A DNA stretch of 64,000 nt from Beijerinckiaceae bacterium (lineage in GTDB: Bacteria; Pseudomonadota; Alphaproteobacteria; Rhizobiales; Beijerinckiaceae): positions 27,733 through 91,732 of the forward strand of contig CANJVX010000008.1 in NCBI GenBank assembly GCA_947478405.1, in the 5' to 3' direction. Below are positions 42,765-52,576 of the stretch, in pieces. The position numbers were made by a program, and so were the translations under genes. The notes under the pieces were generated by a model, which worked only from the letters and a program-made list of their open reading frames with translations, made no database searches and had not been told where the DNA came from. How positions within the stretch are numbered: position 1 is the stretch's first letter; the number at the start of each line of letters is the position of its first letter.

Positions 42765-42852
42765 CGTCATTGCGAGTGTCAACGAAGCAAACCAGAAGCC
42801 ACACGTGAGGCTTACTGGATTGCTTCGTCGCTTGCGCTCCTCGCAATGACGA
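42765..42852. repeat. REP/MITE-like dyad element, copy K (between rpsP and rimM)
   Basis: CGTCATTGCGAGTGTCAACGAAGCAAACCAGAAGCCACACGTGAGGCTTACTGGATTGCTTCG...CTCCTCGCAATGACG. Confidence 0.88.
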
Positions 42853-42864
42853 GGAAAAGACCGC

Positions 42865-43296
42865 TTATTCAGCAGCAGGTGCTTCTTCTTCGGCAGGAGC
42901 CGGAGCAGCAGCGGCGGTGGCAGCAGCTTCCTTCGCCGCAGCGGCGGCGGCGTCAGCAGCGGTCGCGGCAGCGGCGGCAGCAGCCAGACGCTCCTGAGCC
43001 TTCTTCTTCGGCAGAGCCTTTTCCGGATTGTTGCGCACATCGCGCTTCACTGCACCGAGGCCTTCGAGCAAGCGAGCAACACGATCTGTCGGCTGCGCGC
43101 CCTTTGCGAGCCAATCCTTGGCCTTTTCGACATCGAGCACGAGGCGTGCTGCATCGTCCTTGGCCTTCAGCGGATCGAACGTGCCGATCTTTTCGATGAA
43201 GCGGCCATCACGCGGCATGCGCGCATCGGCAACAACAATACGGTAGAAGGGACGCTTCTTGGCACCGCCACGCGACAGACGAATTTTGAGAGACAT
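42865..43296 (-). CDS. rpsP: 30S ribosomal protein S16 with Ala-rich C-terminal extension
   Basis: [38 protein letters not shown]. Confidence 0.98.
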   Translation of the reverse strand: MSLKIRLSRGGAKKRPFYRIVVADARMPRDGRFIEKIGTFDPLKAKDDAARLVLDVEKAKDWLAKGAQPTDRVARLLEGLGAVKRDVRNNPEKALPKKKAQERLAAAAAAATAADAAAAAAKEAAATAAAAPAPAEEEAPAAE

Positions 43297-43326
43297 GCTT
43301 TCTTCCTTTCGAACTTAAACTTCAAC

Positions 43327-43587
43327 TTACTCTCTATGGTCTTCGACCAATTGTTCGATCGCAGCCCAGGGATCCTCACGCATGCCTTCGGATTTGAAGA
43401 CTTCGACATCCACCGAACCGCCCTCACGCACATCGATTTCCCAATATTGACCGGGCATGTGCACGAGAAACGAAAACGCATCGTCGAGATACGCTTTCGT
43501 GTCGTAGTAGATGTTCGCGGAATCCAATTGAGCTTTGATGCTCTTGAACACCTCGAACATGTTCACCGTCATTTCCTTCGGGATCAT
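43327..43587 (-). CDS. 86-aa hypothetical protein of unknown family, overlapping the 3' end of ffh by 4 nt
   Basis: MIPKEMTVNMFEVFKSIKAQLDSANIYYDTKAYLDDAFSFLVHMPGQYWEIDVREGGSVDVEVFKSEGMREDPWAAIEQLVEDHRE; ATGA overlap with the ffh stop; start may be an internal Met. Confidence 0.75.
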   Translation of the reverse strand: MIPKEMTVNMFEVFKSIKAQLDSANIYYDTKAYLDDAFSFLVHMPGQYWEIDVREGGSVDVEVFKSEGMREDPWAAIEQLVEDHRE

Positions 43588-45143
43588 TTTTTCTTCCCGA
43601 AAGGATTGAAACCACCTAGTCCGGGAAGACCCGGACCTTTTGAACCCAGACCCGGAAGACCCGGCATTACAGAGGTTCCAACTTTGGGCCCAAACGCACC
43701 AGCAGGCGGTGCATCAGGCAATTTCGGCATTGTGGGCATTTGGCCGCCCATCTGCTTTTGCATTTCGGCCATTTCTTCAGGGCTTGGCATGCCAGCACCC
43801 ATCCCGAACATCTGCGCCATTTTGCCCAACGGGCCGCGCTTGTTCGCGCCACCCATGGCTTTCATCATGTCGGCCATTTGGCGATGCTGCTTGAGCAAAC
43901 GATTGACGTCTTCCACCTTGGTGCCCGAGCCCGCTGCAATGCGCTTCTTGCGCGAGGCCTTCAGCACATCGGGGTGGCGGCGCTCGTCGCGCGTCATGGA
44001 CGAGATGATCGCGCGCTGGCGCTTGATGACACGATCATCAAGATTGGCGGCGGCAATCTGGTCTTTCATCTTGGCCATGCCGGGCAGCATGCCCATGATG
44101 CCGCCAAGGCCACCAATCTTTTCGACCTGCGCCAATTGCTCGGACAGATCATCGAGATCGAATTTGCCCTTGCGCATTTTCTCGGCAATGCGCTGGGCTT
44201 TTTCAGCATCAATATTCTGCGCAGCTTTTTCAACGAGCGAGACAATGTCACCCATGCCAAGAATACGATTGGCGATGCGTTGGGGGTGAAACTCCTCGAG
44301 ATCATCAACCTTTTCACCCGTACCGATCAGCTTGATCGGCTTGCCCGTGACTGCGCGCATCGACAGCGCTGCACCGCCGCGGCCATCGCCGTCGACACGC
44401 GTCAGAACAATGCCGGTGATGCCGACACGCTCGTTGAAATTCTTGGCGAGATTGACGGCATCCTGACCCGTCAGCGAATCCGCCACCAGCAAAATTTCAT
44501 GCGGGTTGGAAACAGCCTTGATCTCGGCCATTTCCGCCATCAGCGGCTCATCAATATGTGTGCGGCCAGCCGTATCGAGAATGATGACATCAAAGCCTTG
44601 CAGGCGCGCGGCTTCTTCTGCACGGCGCGCAATCTGCACAGGTGTCTGGCCCGCAACGATCGGCAAAGTTTCGATACCAATCTGGCGACCGAGCACTGCG
44701 AGCTGTTCTTGCGCGGCCGGACGCTTCACGTCGAGCGAGGCCATCAGCACTTTACGCTTCTCGCGGTCGCGCAGACGCTTGGCGATCTTGGCAGCCGTGG
44801 TGGTTTTACCGGCGCCCTGCAGACCGACCATCATAATCCCAACGGGTGCCGCCGCATTGAGATTGATGGGATCAGCGTCGGCTCCCAATGTGTCGATCAG
44901 AACGTCATTGACGATCTTGATGACCATTTGGCCGGGCGTGACGGATTTGACGACATTAGCGCCAATCGCGCGGTCGCGAACCTTGTCGGTGAAGGACCTT
45001 ACGACATCCAGCGCGACATCGGCCTCGAGCAACGCACGACGCACCTCGCGCAGGGCGTTGTTCACGTCCTCGTCGCTCAAGACGCCGCGCTTGGTGAGCG
45101 CGTCGAAAATGCCGGTGAGCTTTTCGCTCAGGCCTTCGAACAT
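43584..45143 (-). CDS. ffh: signal recognition particle protein Ffh
   Basis: GLQGAGKTTTAAKIAKRL, DTAGRTHIDE, Met/Gly/Pro-rich C-terminus; start at MFEGLSEKL. Confidence 0.98.
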   Translation of the reverse strand: MFEGLSEKLTGIFDALTKRGVLSDEDVNNALREVRRALLEADVALDVVRSFTDKVRDRAIGANVVKSVTPGQMVIKIVNDVLIDTLGADADPINLNAAAPVGIMMVGLQGAGKTTTAAKIAKRLRDREKRKVLMASLDVKRPAAQEQLAVLGRQIGIETLPIVAGQTPVQIARRAEEAARLQGFDVIILDTAGRTHIDEPLMAEMAEIKAVSNPHEILLVADSLTGQDAVNLAKNFNERVGITGIVLTRVDGDGRGGAALSMRAVTGKPIKLIGTGEKVDDLEEFHPQRIANRILGMGDIVSLVEKAAQNIDAEKAQRIAEKMRKGKFDLDDLSEQLAQVEKIGGLGGIMGMLPGMAKMKDQIAAANLDDRVIKRQRAIISSMTRDERRHPDVLKASRKKRIAAGSGTKVEDVNRLLKQHRQMADMMKAMGGANKRGPLGKMAQMFGMGAGMPSPEEMAEMQKQMGGQMPTMPKLPDAPPAGAFGPKVGTSVMPGLPGLGSKGPGLPGLGGFNPFGKKK

Positions 45144-45370
45144 GTGCGGTCCGTTCCTCGTGGATGCGCCAAGACCCTGATGAAACGACCGCCAAAAAGG
45201 TTTTCGCGCCCGGGGGCGCATCGCGCTGCCGGGCGTGGACCTCCAGCCTCAGGGGCAGGTCGGCGGGTCAGATCGTCAGGTTTTGACGCTAGATGAGGAG
45301 CTTTTAGGCCCCCGAGAGGAAAAGAGTCAACCGGAGAGGGTCATTTCGGGGGCGGTTCGAGCGTCTAGGT

Positions 45371-45457
45371 CGTCATTGCGAGGAGCCGAAAGCGCCGCGG
45401 CAACCCAGGGGCCTCACGTGAGGCCCCTGGGTTGCCGCGCTGACGCTCGCAATGCCG
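45371..45457. repeat. REP/MITE-like dyad element, copy L, containing a perfect 44-bp palindrome
   Basis: CGCGGCAACCCAGGGGCCTCACGTGAGGCCCCTGGGTTGCCGCG at 45396-45439 flanked by CGTCATTGCGAGGAGC and GCTCGCAATGCCG. Confidence 0.92.
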
Positions 45458-45466
45458 AACCGGAGA

Positions 45467-46495
45467 TCAGCCCTTCTTGGGCGCGATCAACTTGCGCTTG
45501 ACCAGTGTCTCGGCGATCTGGACCGCGTTCAGGGCAGCACCCTTGCGCAGGTTGTCAGACACGCACCAGAAGGCAAGACCGTTCTCAACCGTAATGTCTT
45601 CGCGAATACGCGAGATGAAAGTGGCGTCTTCACCCGCCGCTTCATGCGGGGTGACGTAACCACCGTCCTCATGCTTGTCGATGACAATCACGCCCGGCGC
45701 ATTACGCAGCACATCACGCGCCGCGTCAGCGCTGATCGTCTTTTCGCATTCAATGTTCACCGATTCAGAATGGGCAATGAACACAGGCACGCGCACGCAA
45801 GTGGCGGTCAGCTTGATTTTCGGGTCGAGAATTTTCTTCGTCTCGACATTCATCTTCCACTCTTCCTTGGTAAAGCCGTCTTCCATAAAGACGTCGATAT
45901 GCGGGATGAGATTGAAAGCGATGCGCTTGGTAAATTTCTTTACCGCCACGCCACCCAGCGAATAGAGCGACTTGGTCTGACGATCCAACTCGTCCATGCC
46001 TTCTTTGCCCGCACCCGACACAGATTGATAGGTCGAGACAACGACGCGCTTGATGCTGAACTTGTCATGCAAGGGCTTCAAAGCCACCACGAGCTGAGCC
46101 GTGGAGCAATTGGGGTTGGCGATGATGTTTTTCTTGCGGAAGCCGTCGAGTGCCGCCGCATTCACTTCCGGCACGACGAGCGGCACATCCGGGTCCATGC
46201 GCCAGACGGATGAATTGTCGATCACGACGCAGCCTTGCTGAGCTATTTTGGGAGACCAGACCTTGGATACATCTCCACCCGCCGACATCAGGACGATATC
46301 GGTATCGGCAAAGTCGTAATTCTCAAGCACTTTGCACTTGAGGACCTTGTCGCCAAAGCTGACCTCCGTGCCGACAGAGCGCGACGAAGCCAGCGCCACG
46401 ACTTCGGACACGGGGAACTGGCGTTCCGCCAGAATGGCAAGCATTTCGCGGCCTACATTGCCCGTGGCGCCCACGACAGCGACTTTGAAACCCAT
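45467..46495 (-). CDS. asd: aspartate-semialdehyde dehydrogenase
   Basis: VAVVGATGNVGREMLAILAERQFP, NPNCSTAQLVVALKPLHD. Confidence 0.97.
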   Translation of the reverse strand: MGFKVAVVGATGNVGREMLAILAERQFPVSEVVALASSRSVGTEVSFGDKVLKCKVLENYDFADTDIVLMSAGGDVSKVWSPKIAQQGCVVIDNSSVWRMDPDVPLVVPEVNAAALDGFRKKNIIANPNCSTAQLVVALKPLHDKFSIKRVVVSTYQSVSGAGKEGMDELDRQTKSLYSLGGVAVKKFTKRIAFNLIPHIDVFMEDGFTKEEWKMNVETKKILDPKIKLTATCVRVPVFIAHSESVNIECEKTISADAARDVLRNAPGVIVIDKHEDGGYVTPHEAAGEDATFISRIREDITVENGLAFWCVSDNLRKGAALNAVQIAETLVKRKLIAPKKG

Positions 46496-46572
46496 GACCT
46501 TACCCTCATCTCGACTAGGGCGGTGAAGTGCACCCGCGCGGTGTCCTTGTCAATTATTAGACCCGTACCCTA

Positions 46573-47679
46573 TCACTTGATCTTCTGCAGCTCTGCCACA
46601 ATGGCATCGCCCATCTGGACCGTAGAGACGGTCGCAGCGGCATCGCCCTTGATATCTGCTGTGCGCAGGCCCGTTGCCAAAACATTCGCGCAGGCCTTGT
46701 CGATCATGTCGGCAGCTTCGCCCATGTTGAAGGAATAGCGCAAAGCCATACCGAATGAGGCGATCATCGCAATCGGATTGGCGAGCCCCTTGCCCGCAAT
46801 ATCAGGCGCCGAGCCGTGCACGGGCTCATACATCGCTTTGCGCTTGCCGTTCTTATCCGCTTCGCCGAGCGAGGCCGACGGCAACATGCCAAGCGAACCG
46901 GTGAGCATAGACGCCACATCCGACAGCATGTCACCAAACAGATTGTCGGTGACAATCACGTCGAACTGCTTAGGCCAGCGCACGAGCTGCATGCCCAAAG
47001 CGTCAGCGAGCATGTGATCGAGCTGCACATCGGGATATTCGCGCTTGTGCAAAGCATTGGTAACTTCATGCCACAAAACGCCCGACTTCATGACATTGCG
47101 CTTTTCAGACGAGGTCACTTTGTTGTTGCGCTTGCGCGCCAGTTCAAAAGCCACACGGCCAATGCGCTCGATTTCATATGTGTCATAGACTTGTGTATCG
47201 ATGCCCCGCTTCTGGCCATTGCCAAGATCGATAATTTCTTTCGGCTCGCCGAAGTAAACGCCGCCCGTCAATTCGCGCACGATCATAATGTCGAGGCCCT
47301 CGACAATCTCGCGCTTTAGCGACGATGCGTCAGCCAGTGCGGGATAGCAGATGGCAGGGCGCAGATTGGCGAAGAGGCCGAGATCCTTGCGCAGACGCAA
47401 GAGGCCGGCTTCCGGACGCACGTCATAGGGGACTGCATCCCACTTGGGGCCGCCGACGGCGCCGAAGATGACCGCGTCACATTCCATGGCAAGCTTCATA
47501 TCGCTTTCGCTGATCGCCTTGCCATGCGCGTCATAGGCAGCACCGCCCACGAGACCGTTTTCTGTCTCGAACAAGGCAATGCCGGCACCCGCCATCCAAT
47601 CGGCGACTTTCACGACTTCAGTCATGACTTCGGGGCCAATGCCGTCGCCGGCCAGCAGGAGGAGTTTAAACGTCGCCAT
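46573..47679 (-). CDS. leuB: 3-isopropylmalate dehydrogenase
   Basis: [20 protein letters not shown]; start at [13 protein letters not shown]. Confidence 0.98.
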   Translation of the reverse strand: MATFKLLLLAGDGIGPEVMTEVVKVADWMAGAGIALFETENGLVGGAAYDAHGKAISESDMKLAMECDAVIFGAVGGPKWDAVPYDVRPEAGLLRLRKDLGLFANLRPAICYPALADASSLKREIVEGLDIMIVRELTGGVYFGEPKEIIDLGNGQKRGIDTQVYDTYEIERIGRVAFELARKRNNKVTSSEKRNVMKSGVLWHEVTNALHKREYPDVQLDHMLADALGMQLVRWPKQFDVIVTDNLFGDMLSDVASMLTGSLGMLPSASLGEADKNGKRKAMYEPVHGSAPDIAGKGLANPIAMIASFGMALRYSFNMGEAADMIDKACANVLATGLRTADIKGDAAATVSTVQMGDAIVAELQKIK

Positions 47680-47750
47680 TGAGGGACCTCGAGAAAGCAA
47701 GAAAAAGAGGCCCGTTTGCTAGCCTCTGGCTGCCAGATTGGCAACTCCCC

Positions 47751-47778
47751 AAAACAAAACGGCGGGCCTAAGCCCGCC
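47751..47778 (-). terminator. Rho-independent terminator downstream of lldP
   Basis: Minus strand GGCGGGC-TTAG-GCCCGCC followed by GTTTTGTTTT. Confidence 0.75.
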
Positions 47779-47801
47779 GTCTGCCGTGCACGATGTGCGA
47801 T

Positions 47802-49463
47802 TTAATGGATGACCATGGCCGTGAACGGCCAGACATAGGCCTGCAGCATCACGTAGAGGCCCACCAGACAGGCCAGCGCGATAGAATGCCAGAAGACGAA
47901 GCGCAAAATCGTGCCTTCATGACCGAACCAATTGGTTGCGGTGGAGGCAACGACGATCGATTGCGCATCAATCATCTTGCCCATGACGCCACCCGATGAA
48001 TTGGCTGCCGACATAAGGATCGGTGAAATCCCCAATTGCTCTGCAGTGATTTTCTGCAATCCACCAAAGAGCACATTGGAGGCTGTGTCCGACCCTGTCA
48101 GCGCCACACCCAACCAGCCGAGCAACGTGCCGAAGAAGGGATAGAAGAAGCCCGTTCCTGCAAAGGCGAGACCGAGCGTCGCGTCAATGCCCGAATAGCG
48201 CGTCAATGTGCCGATGGCGAGCATGGCGGCAATGGTGATGAGCGAATAGCGCGTCACCCAGATCGTTTCGGCATAGGCCTTCACGATCCGCCCGGGCGAG
48301 AATTTCATCACGATGGCCGAGATGATCGCCGCAAGCAGAATGCCAGAGCCCGTATATGACAGGAAAGTGAATGCGAAGATCGCGCCTTCTTTCACAGGTG
48401 CAGCAACAACAGGGGGGACTTTCTCGATGAGATTATGCAGACCTTCCACCGGGAAGGCTGGTGCATAAATCGCATTGGCGGCTTTCTTGAAAGCGTCCGT
48501 GCCCCAGGTCGCCACAATCACAGACAGAATAATCCAGGGCGTCCACGACCAAGCGATTTCAGACGCTGTGCCTTTGGCAACTGGCGGCACCGGCGGCGGC
48601 GCGGTCAGATGGGAATCATCCTTCGTGCGCAGTGCAGGCGATGTCCAGATTTCCGCGGGCTGCCAGAAACGCAAGAACAGCGTCAGAGCCGCCATTGAGC
48701 AAAGCGATGCCCCAATGTCGACAATCCACGGATTGACGAAATTGGAAATCAGAAATTGCGGGACGGCAAAGGACACACCACACACAAGGATCGCGGGCCA
48801 GACCTGCATCATGCCGCGGAAGCCGGCAAAGGCCCAGATTAGCCAGAAGGGGACGATCAACGAGAAGATGGGGAGCTGACGACCCACCATCGCGCCCAAG
48901 AGATAAGGATCAAGCCCCGTTACAGACGCCAAACCCTGAATTGGCGTGCCAAGCGCGCCATAAGCCACAGGCGCTGTATTGGCGATGAGCGAAAGACCTG
49001 CGGCAGCAAGTGGCGAGAAGCCGAGCCCCATCAGGATCGCGCCAGTCACTGCCACAGGAGTACCAAAACCCGAGGCGCCTTCAAAGAAAGCGCCGAAGGA
49101 AAATGCAATCAGCAGCAATTGCAGACGACGATCTGCGGTGACACTGCCAATTGATTGCTGGACGAGACCGAACCACCCCTTTTCCAACGTGAGGCGGTAG
49201 AGGAAAATCACATTGACGATGATCCAGCCGATCGGGAAGAGGCCCGTCAGCGCCCCCAGACCTGCCGCGCGCAGGGCCAATCCTGCCGGCATGGTAAAAA
49301 GATAGATCGCCACAAGGATCGAAACGACTAGGGCCATCACGGCTGCGATATGCGCCTTCACCTTGCCGCTCGCGATTAGAAACAGAAGCGTGACAACGGG
49401 AACGGCTGCAGCAATCGTCGACAGAACAGAACTGCTCAGCGGATTATAGACCTGTGACCACAT
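47802..49463 (-). CDS. lldP: L-lactate permease
   Basis: Many TM segments; ASGFGTPVAVTGAILMGLGF, lactate permease family; start at MWSQVYNPLSSS. Confidence 0.93.
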   Translation of the reverse strand: MWSQVYNPLSSSVLSTIAAAVPVVTLLFLIASGKVKAHIAAVMALVVSILVAIYLFTMPAGLALRAAGLGALTGLFPIGWIIVNVIFLYRLTLEKGWFGLVQQSIGSVTADRRLQLLLIAFSFGAFFEGASGFGTPVAVTGAILMGLGFSPLAAAGLSLIANTAPVAYGALGTPIQGLASVTGLDPYLLGAMVGRQLPIFSLIVPFWLIWAFAGFRGMMQVWPAILVCGVSFAVPQFLISNFVNPWIVDIGASLCSMAALTLFLRFWQPAEIWTSPALRTKDDSHLTAPPPVPPVAKGTASEIAWSWTPWIILSVIVATWGTDAFKKAANAIYAPAFPVEGLHNLIEKVPPVVAAPVKEGAIFAFTFLSYTGSGILLAAIISAIVMKFSPGRIVKAYAETIWVTRYSLITIAAMLAIGTLTRYSGIDATLGLAFAGTGFFYPFFGTLLGWLGVALTGSDTASNVLFGGLQKITAEQLGISPILMSAANSSGGVMGKMIDAQSIVVASTATNWFGHEGTILRFVFWHSIALACLVGLYVMLQAYVWPFTAMVIH

Positions 49464-49560
49464 GGGCTGGTTTCCCCTCGGTTTGGCCACGTCAGAATCT
49501 TGTGAAAATGTCCTAAGTATGTGGCCGCTCTCAATTAATTACTTCTTTTTGAACCGGGTC

Positions 49561-49579
49561 AATTTGCATTCCGCAAATT
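49561..49579. promoter_or_regulatory. inverted repeat upstream of lldP, candidate operator
   Basis: AATTTGC-ATTCC-GCAAATT, perfect 7-bp half sites about 100 nt upstream of the lldP start. Confidence 0.4.
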
Positions 49580-49601
49580 AAGACCAAAGGACGAGAGCAA
49601 A

Positions 49602-49635
49602 AGAAAAGGCCGCCGGGGATCTCTCTCCGGCGGCC
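49602..49635 (-). terminator. Rho-independent terminator downstream of acnA
   Basis: Minus strand GGCCGCCGG...CCGGCGGCC followed by TTTTCTTTT. Confidence 0.85.
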
Positions 49636-49659
49636 TTGCCATGTTTCTCACGAATGGGG

Positions 49660-52389
49660 TCAGGCGGCAGCGAGCTGACGGAGCACATAATGCAGGATGC
49701 CACCGTGGCGGAAATAGGTGAGCTCATCTTCGGTCGCGATGCGGCCGAGCAACGGGATCTTCTTCACGCTGCCATCGCCATAGACGATCTCGGCTTCCAT
49801 CTTCTGGCGCGGTTTCAGCTCTTCACCCAGACCCAGGATCGTAACTTGTTCGTCTCCCTTGAGACCGAGCGTGGACCATGACGTACCCGGCTCGAAGGTG
49901 AGGGGCAGAATGCCCATGCCCACGAGGTTGGAGCGATGGATCCGCTCGAAGCTCTGCGCAATCACCGCGCGAACGCCGAGCAGATACGTGCCCTTCGCAG
50001 CCCAGTCACGCGAAGATCCATTACCGTATTCTTCGCCAGCGAAGACGACGAGCGGCGTGCCCTCATCCTTGTACTTCATCGCAGCATCATAGATCGACAG
50101 ATTCTTGCCTGACGGATAATGCACGGTATTGCCACCTTCAGCGACATTGCCGCTGGCATCACGCTGCATGAAGTTCTTGATGCGGATGTTGGCAAATGTG
50201 CCGCGCATCATGACTTCATGGTTGCCGCGACGCGTGCCATACTGGTTGAAATCTTCGACACGCACCTGACGCTCAGACAGCCACTTGCCTGCGGGCGAGG
50301 CCACCTTGATCGAGCCGGCCGGTGAAATGTGGTCGGTCGTGATCTTATCGCCAAACATCGCCAGAATCCGGGCCTTTTTAATGTCCTCGACCTTGGCGGG
50401 TGTCATCGTCATGCCTTCGAAGTAAGGCGGGTTCTGCACATAGGTGGAGCCCATTTCCCACTTGTAAGTTTCAGACGTCGGCACCTTGACCTTGCGCCAG
50501 TTGACGTCACCCTTGAACACGTCAGCATAACGCACCTTGTAGGCTCTCTTCGTCACATTGCGACGAATGAAGAGATCAATTTCCTTCGAGGTCGGCCAGA
50601 TGTCGCGCAGGAAGACGGGCTTGCCCTTCTTATCCATGCCGAGCGGCTCTTTGGTCAGATCCTTGGTTACCGAACCAGCGAGCGCATAAGCGACGACCAG
50701 CGGGGGTGAAGCCAGATAATTGGCCTGCACGTCAGCCGACACACGGCCTTCAAAATTGCGGTTACCCGAGAGAACGGCCGAAGCGACAATGCCATTTTCG
50801 TTGATCGACTTGGAAATAGCTTCCGGCAGCGGGCCGGAATTGCCGATGCAGGTCGTGCAACCAAAGCCGACGAGGTTGAAACCAACCTTGTCGAGATATT
50901 TCTGCAGGCCAGCGGTTTCCAGATATTCAGCCACAACCTGCGAGCCAGGTGCGAGTGAGGTCTTCACCCACGGCTTGGAGGTCAAGCCCTTTTCAGCGGC
51001 ATTGCGTGCGAGCAAGCCCGCTGCAATCAGCACCGAGGGGTTTGACGTGTTGGTGCAAGAGGTGATGGCCGCGATCACGACATCGCCGTGACCGAGATCG
51101 AAATTCGCGCCCTTGACGGGGAAGCGCTTGGCCTCTTCGCCGGGCTTCTTATATTCGCCAGCCAAAGCGGTCGCAAAGTTATTGCCAACGGCCTCGAGAT
51201 TGACGCGGCCTTCCGGACGCTTCGGGCCAGCCATAGACGGCACAACGTCGGCAAGATTGAGATCCATCACTTCCGTGAACACCGGATCAGGTGTCTTGGC
51301 CGTGCGGAAGAAGCCCTGCGTCTTGGCATATTTCTCAACAAGCGCGACGCGCGACGGCGCACGGTTGGTGGTCTTCATATAATCGATGGTTTCGCTATCG
51401 ACCGGGAAGAAGCCGCAAGTTGCACCATATTCGGGTGCCATATTGGCGATTGTTGCGCGATCAGCGAGAGACAGATTTTCAACGCCGGGGCCGCAGAATT
51501 CAACAAACTTGCCGACAACGCCCTTCTTGCGCAGCATCTGCGTGACGGTCAAAGCAAGATCGGTTGCGGTGACGCCTTCCTTCAGCTTGCCTGTAAGCTT
51601 GAAGCCGATGACTTCCGGCAGCAGCATGGAGAGCGGCTGGCCAAGCATGCAAGCTTCCGCTTCAATGCCGCCCACGCCCCAGCCCAGAACGGCCATGCCG
51701 TTGACCATGGTTGTGTGCGAGTCGGTACCCACGAGTGAATCGGGATAAGCGACTTCAACGGTCGATGCCGCACCACGTGCTGGCTTGTACTTTTCTTTCT
51801 TCGTCCAGACTGTCTGCGACAGATATTCCAAGTTTACTTGGTGGCAGATGCCGGTGCCCGGAGGAACGACGGAGAAATTCGAGAAGGCCTGCTGGCCCCA
51901 CTTCAAGAAGCGATAACGCTCGCCGTTACGGGCGTATTCGAGATCGACGTTCTTCTTGAAGGCTTTGGCATTGCCAAATTCATCAACGATGACCGAATGG
52001 TCAATGACGAGATCAACCGGAACGAGCGGGTTGATCTTCTGGGCGTCGCCGCCAAGCTTGGTCATGGCATCACGCATGGCAGCCAGATCGACGACTGCGG
52101 GAACGCCGGTGAAATCCTGCATCAAAACGCGCGACGGACGGAACGCAATTTCGCGCTCTTTCTTGCCCTTGTTTGCGAGCCATTCGGCAACGCCCTTGAT
52201 GTCTTCCTTGGTGACAGTGCGGCCGTCTTCGAAGCGCAGAAGGTTTTCAAGCAAAACCTTCATCGACACCGGCAGGTTTGAAATGCCCTTCAGGCCGTTC
52301 TTTTCGGCGGCCTTCAGCGAAAAGTAATGATAGGTCTTAGCGCCTACCGTGAGCTTCTTGCGGCATTTAAAACTGTCGAGCGAGGCCAT
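49660..52389 (-). CDS. acnA: aconitate hydratase AcnA
   Basis: SYPDSLVGTDSHTTMVNG-type motif, ITSCTNTSNPSVLIAAGLLARNA, YGNGSSRDWAAKGT. Confidence 0.98.
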   Translation of the reverse strand: MASLDSFKCRKKLTVGAKTYHYFSLKAAEKNGLKGISNLPVSMKVLLENLLRFEDGRTVTKEDIKGVAEWLANKGKKEREIAFRPSRVLMQDFTGVPAVVDLAAMRDAMTKLGGDAQKINPLVPVDLVIDHSVIVDEFGNAKAFKKNVDLEYARNGERYRFLKWGQQAFSNFSVVPPGTGICHQVNLEYLSQTVWTKKEKYKPARGAASTVEVAYPDSLVGTDSHTTMVNGMAVLGWGVGGIEAEACMLGQPLSMLLPEVIGFKLTGKLKEGVTATDLALTVTQMLRKKGVVGKFVEFCGPGVENLSLADRATIANMAPEYGATCGFFPVDSETIDYMKTTNRAPSRVALVEKYAKTQGFFRTAKTPDPVFTEVMDLNLADVVPSMAGPKRPEGRVNLEAVGNNFATALAGEYKKPGEEAKRFPVKGANFDLGHGDVVIAAITSCTNTSNPSVLIAAGLLARNAAEKGLTSKPWVKTSLAPGSQVVAEYLETAGLQKYLDKVGFNLVGFGCTTCIGNSGPLPEAISKSINENGIVASAVLSGNRNFEGRVSADVQANYLASPPLVVAYALAGSVTKDLTKEPLGMDKKGKPVFLRDIWPTSKEIDLFIRRNVTKRAYKVRYADVFKGDVNWRKVKVPTSETYKWEMGSTYVQNPPYFEGMTMTPAKVEDIKKARILAMFGDKITTDHISPAGSIKVASPAGKWLSERQVRVEDFNQYGTRRGNHEVMMRGTFANIRIKNFMQRDASGNVAEGGNTVHYPSGKNLSIYDAAMKYKDEGTPLVVFAGEEYGNGSSRDWAAKGTYLLGVRAVIAQSFERIHRSNLVGMGILPLTFEPGTSWSTLGLKGDEQVTILGLGEELKPRQKMEAEIVYGDGSVKKIPLLGRIATEDELTYFRHGGILHYVLRQLAAA

Positions 52390-52576
52390 CAGATTCCGTC
52401 CCAGATAAGGAGTGAATGGGGGTGTAGCGAGCGGCTTATAGATAATTTATGTCGTCCGCGCTACACGGACAAAAGTAAGGCTTGGAAAAAATGTGCCCAG
52501 CCTTCAACAAATGCAATCAAGAATTAGGCAAGCGTCATACAATTTTAAATGTCTTGCCCCACCAAGCTGAGGACGC

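Noticed and set aside
43590-43680. Repeated CCGGGAAGACCCGG-like DNA near the ffh 3' end
   Set aside because: It encodes the usual Gly/Pro-rich low-complexity Ffh C-terminal tail (GLPGLGSKGPGLPGLGGF), so no separate element is needed.
43740-45296. 518-aa plus-strand ORF antisense to ffh
   Set aside because: Long antisense ORFs are expected opposite highly biased GC-rich genes; low-quality composition, no recognisable domain, and ffh on the other strand is unambiguous.
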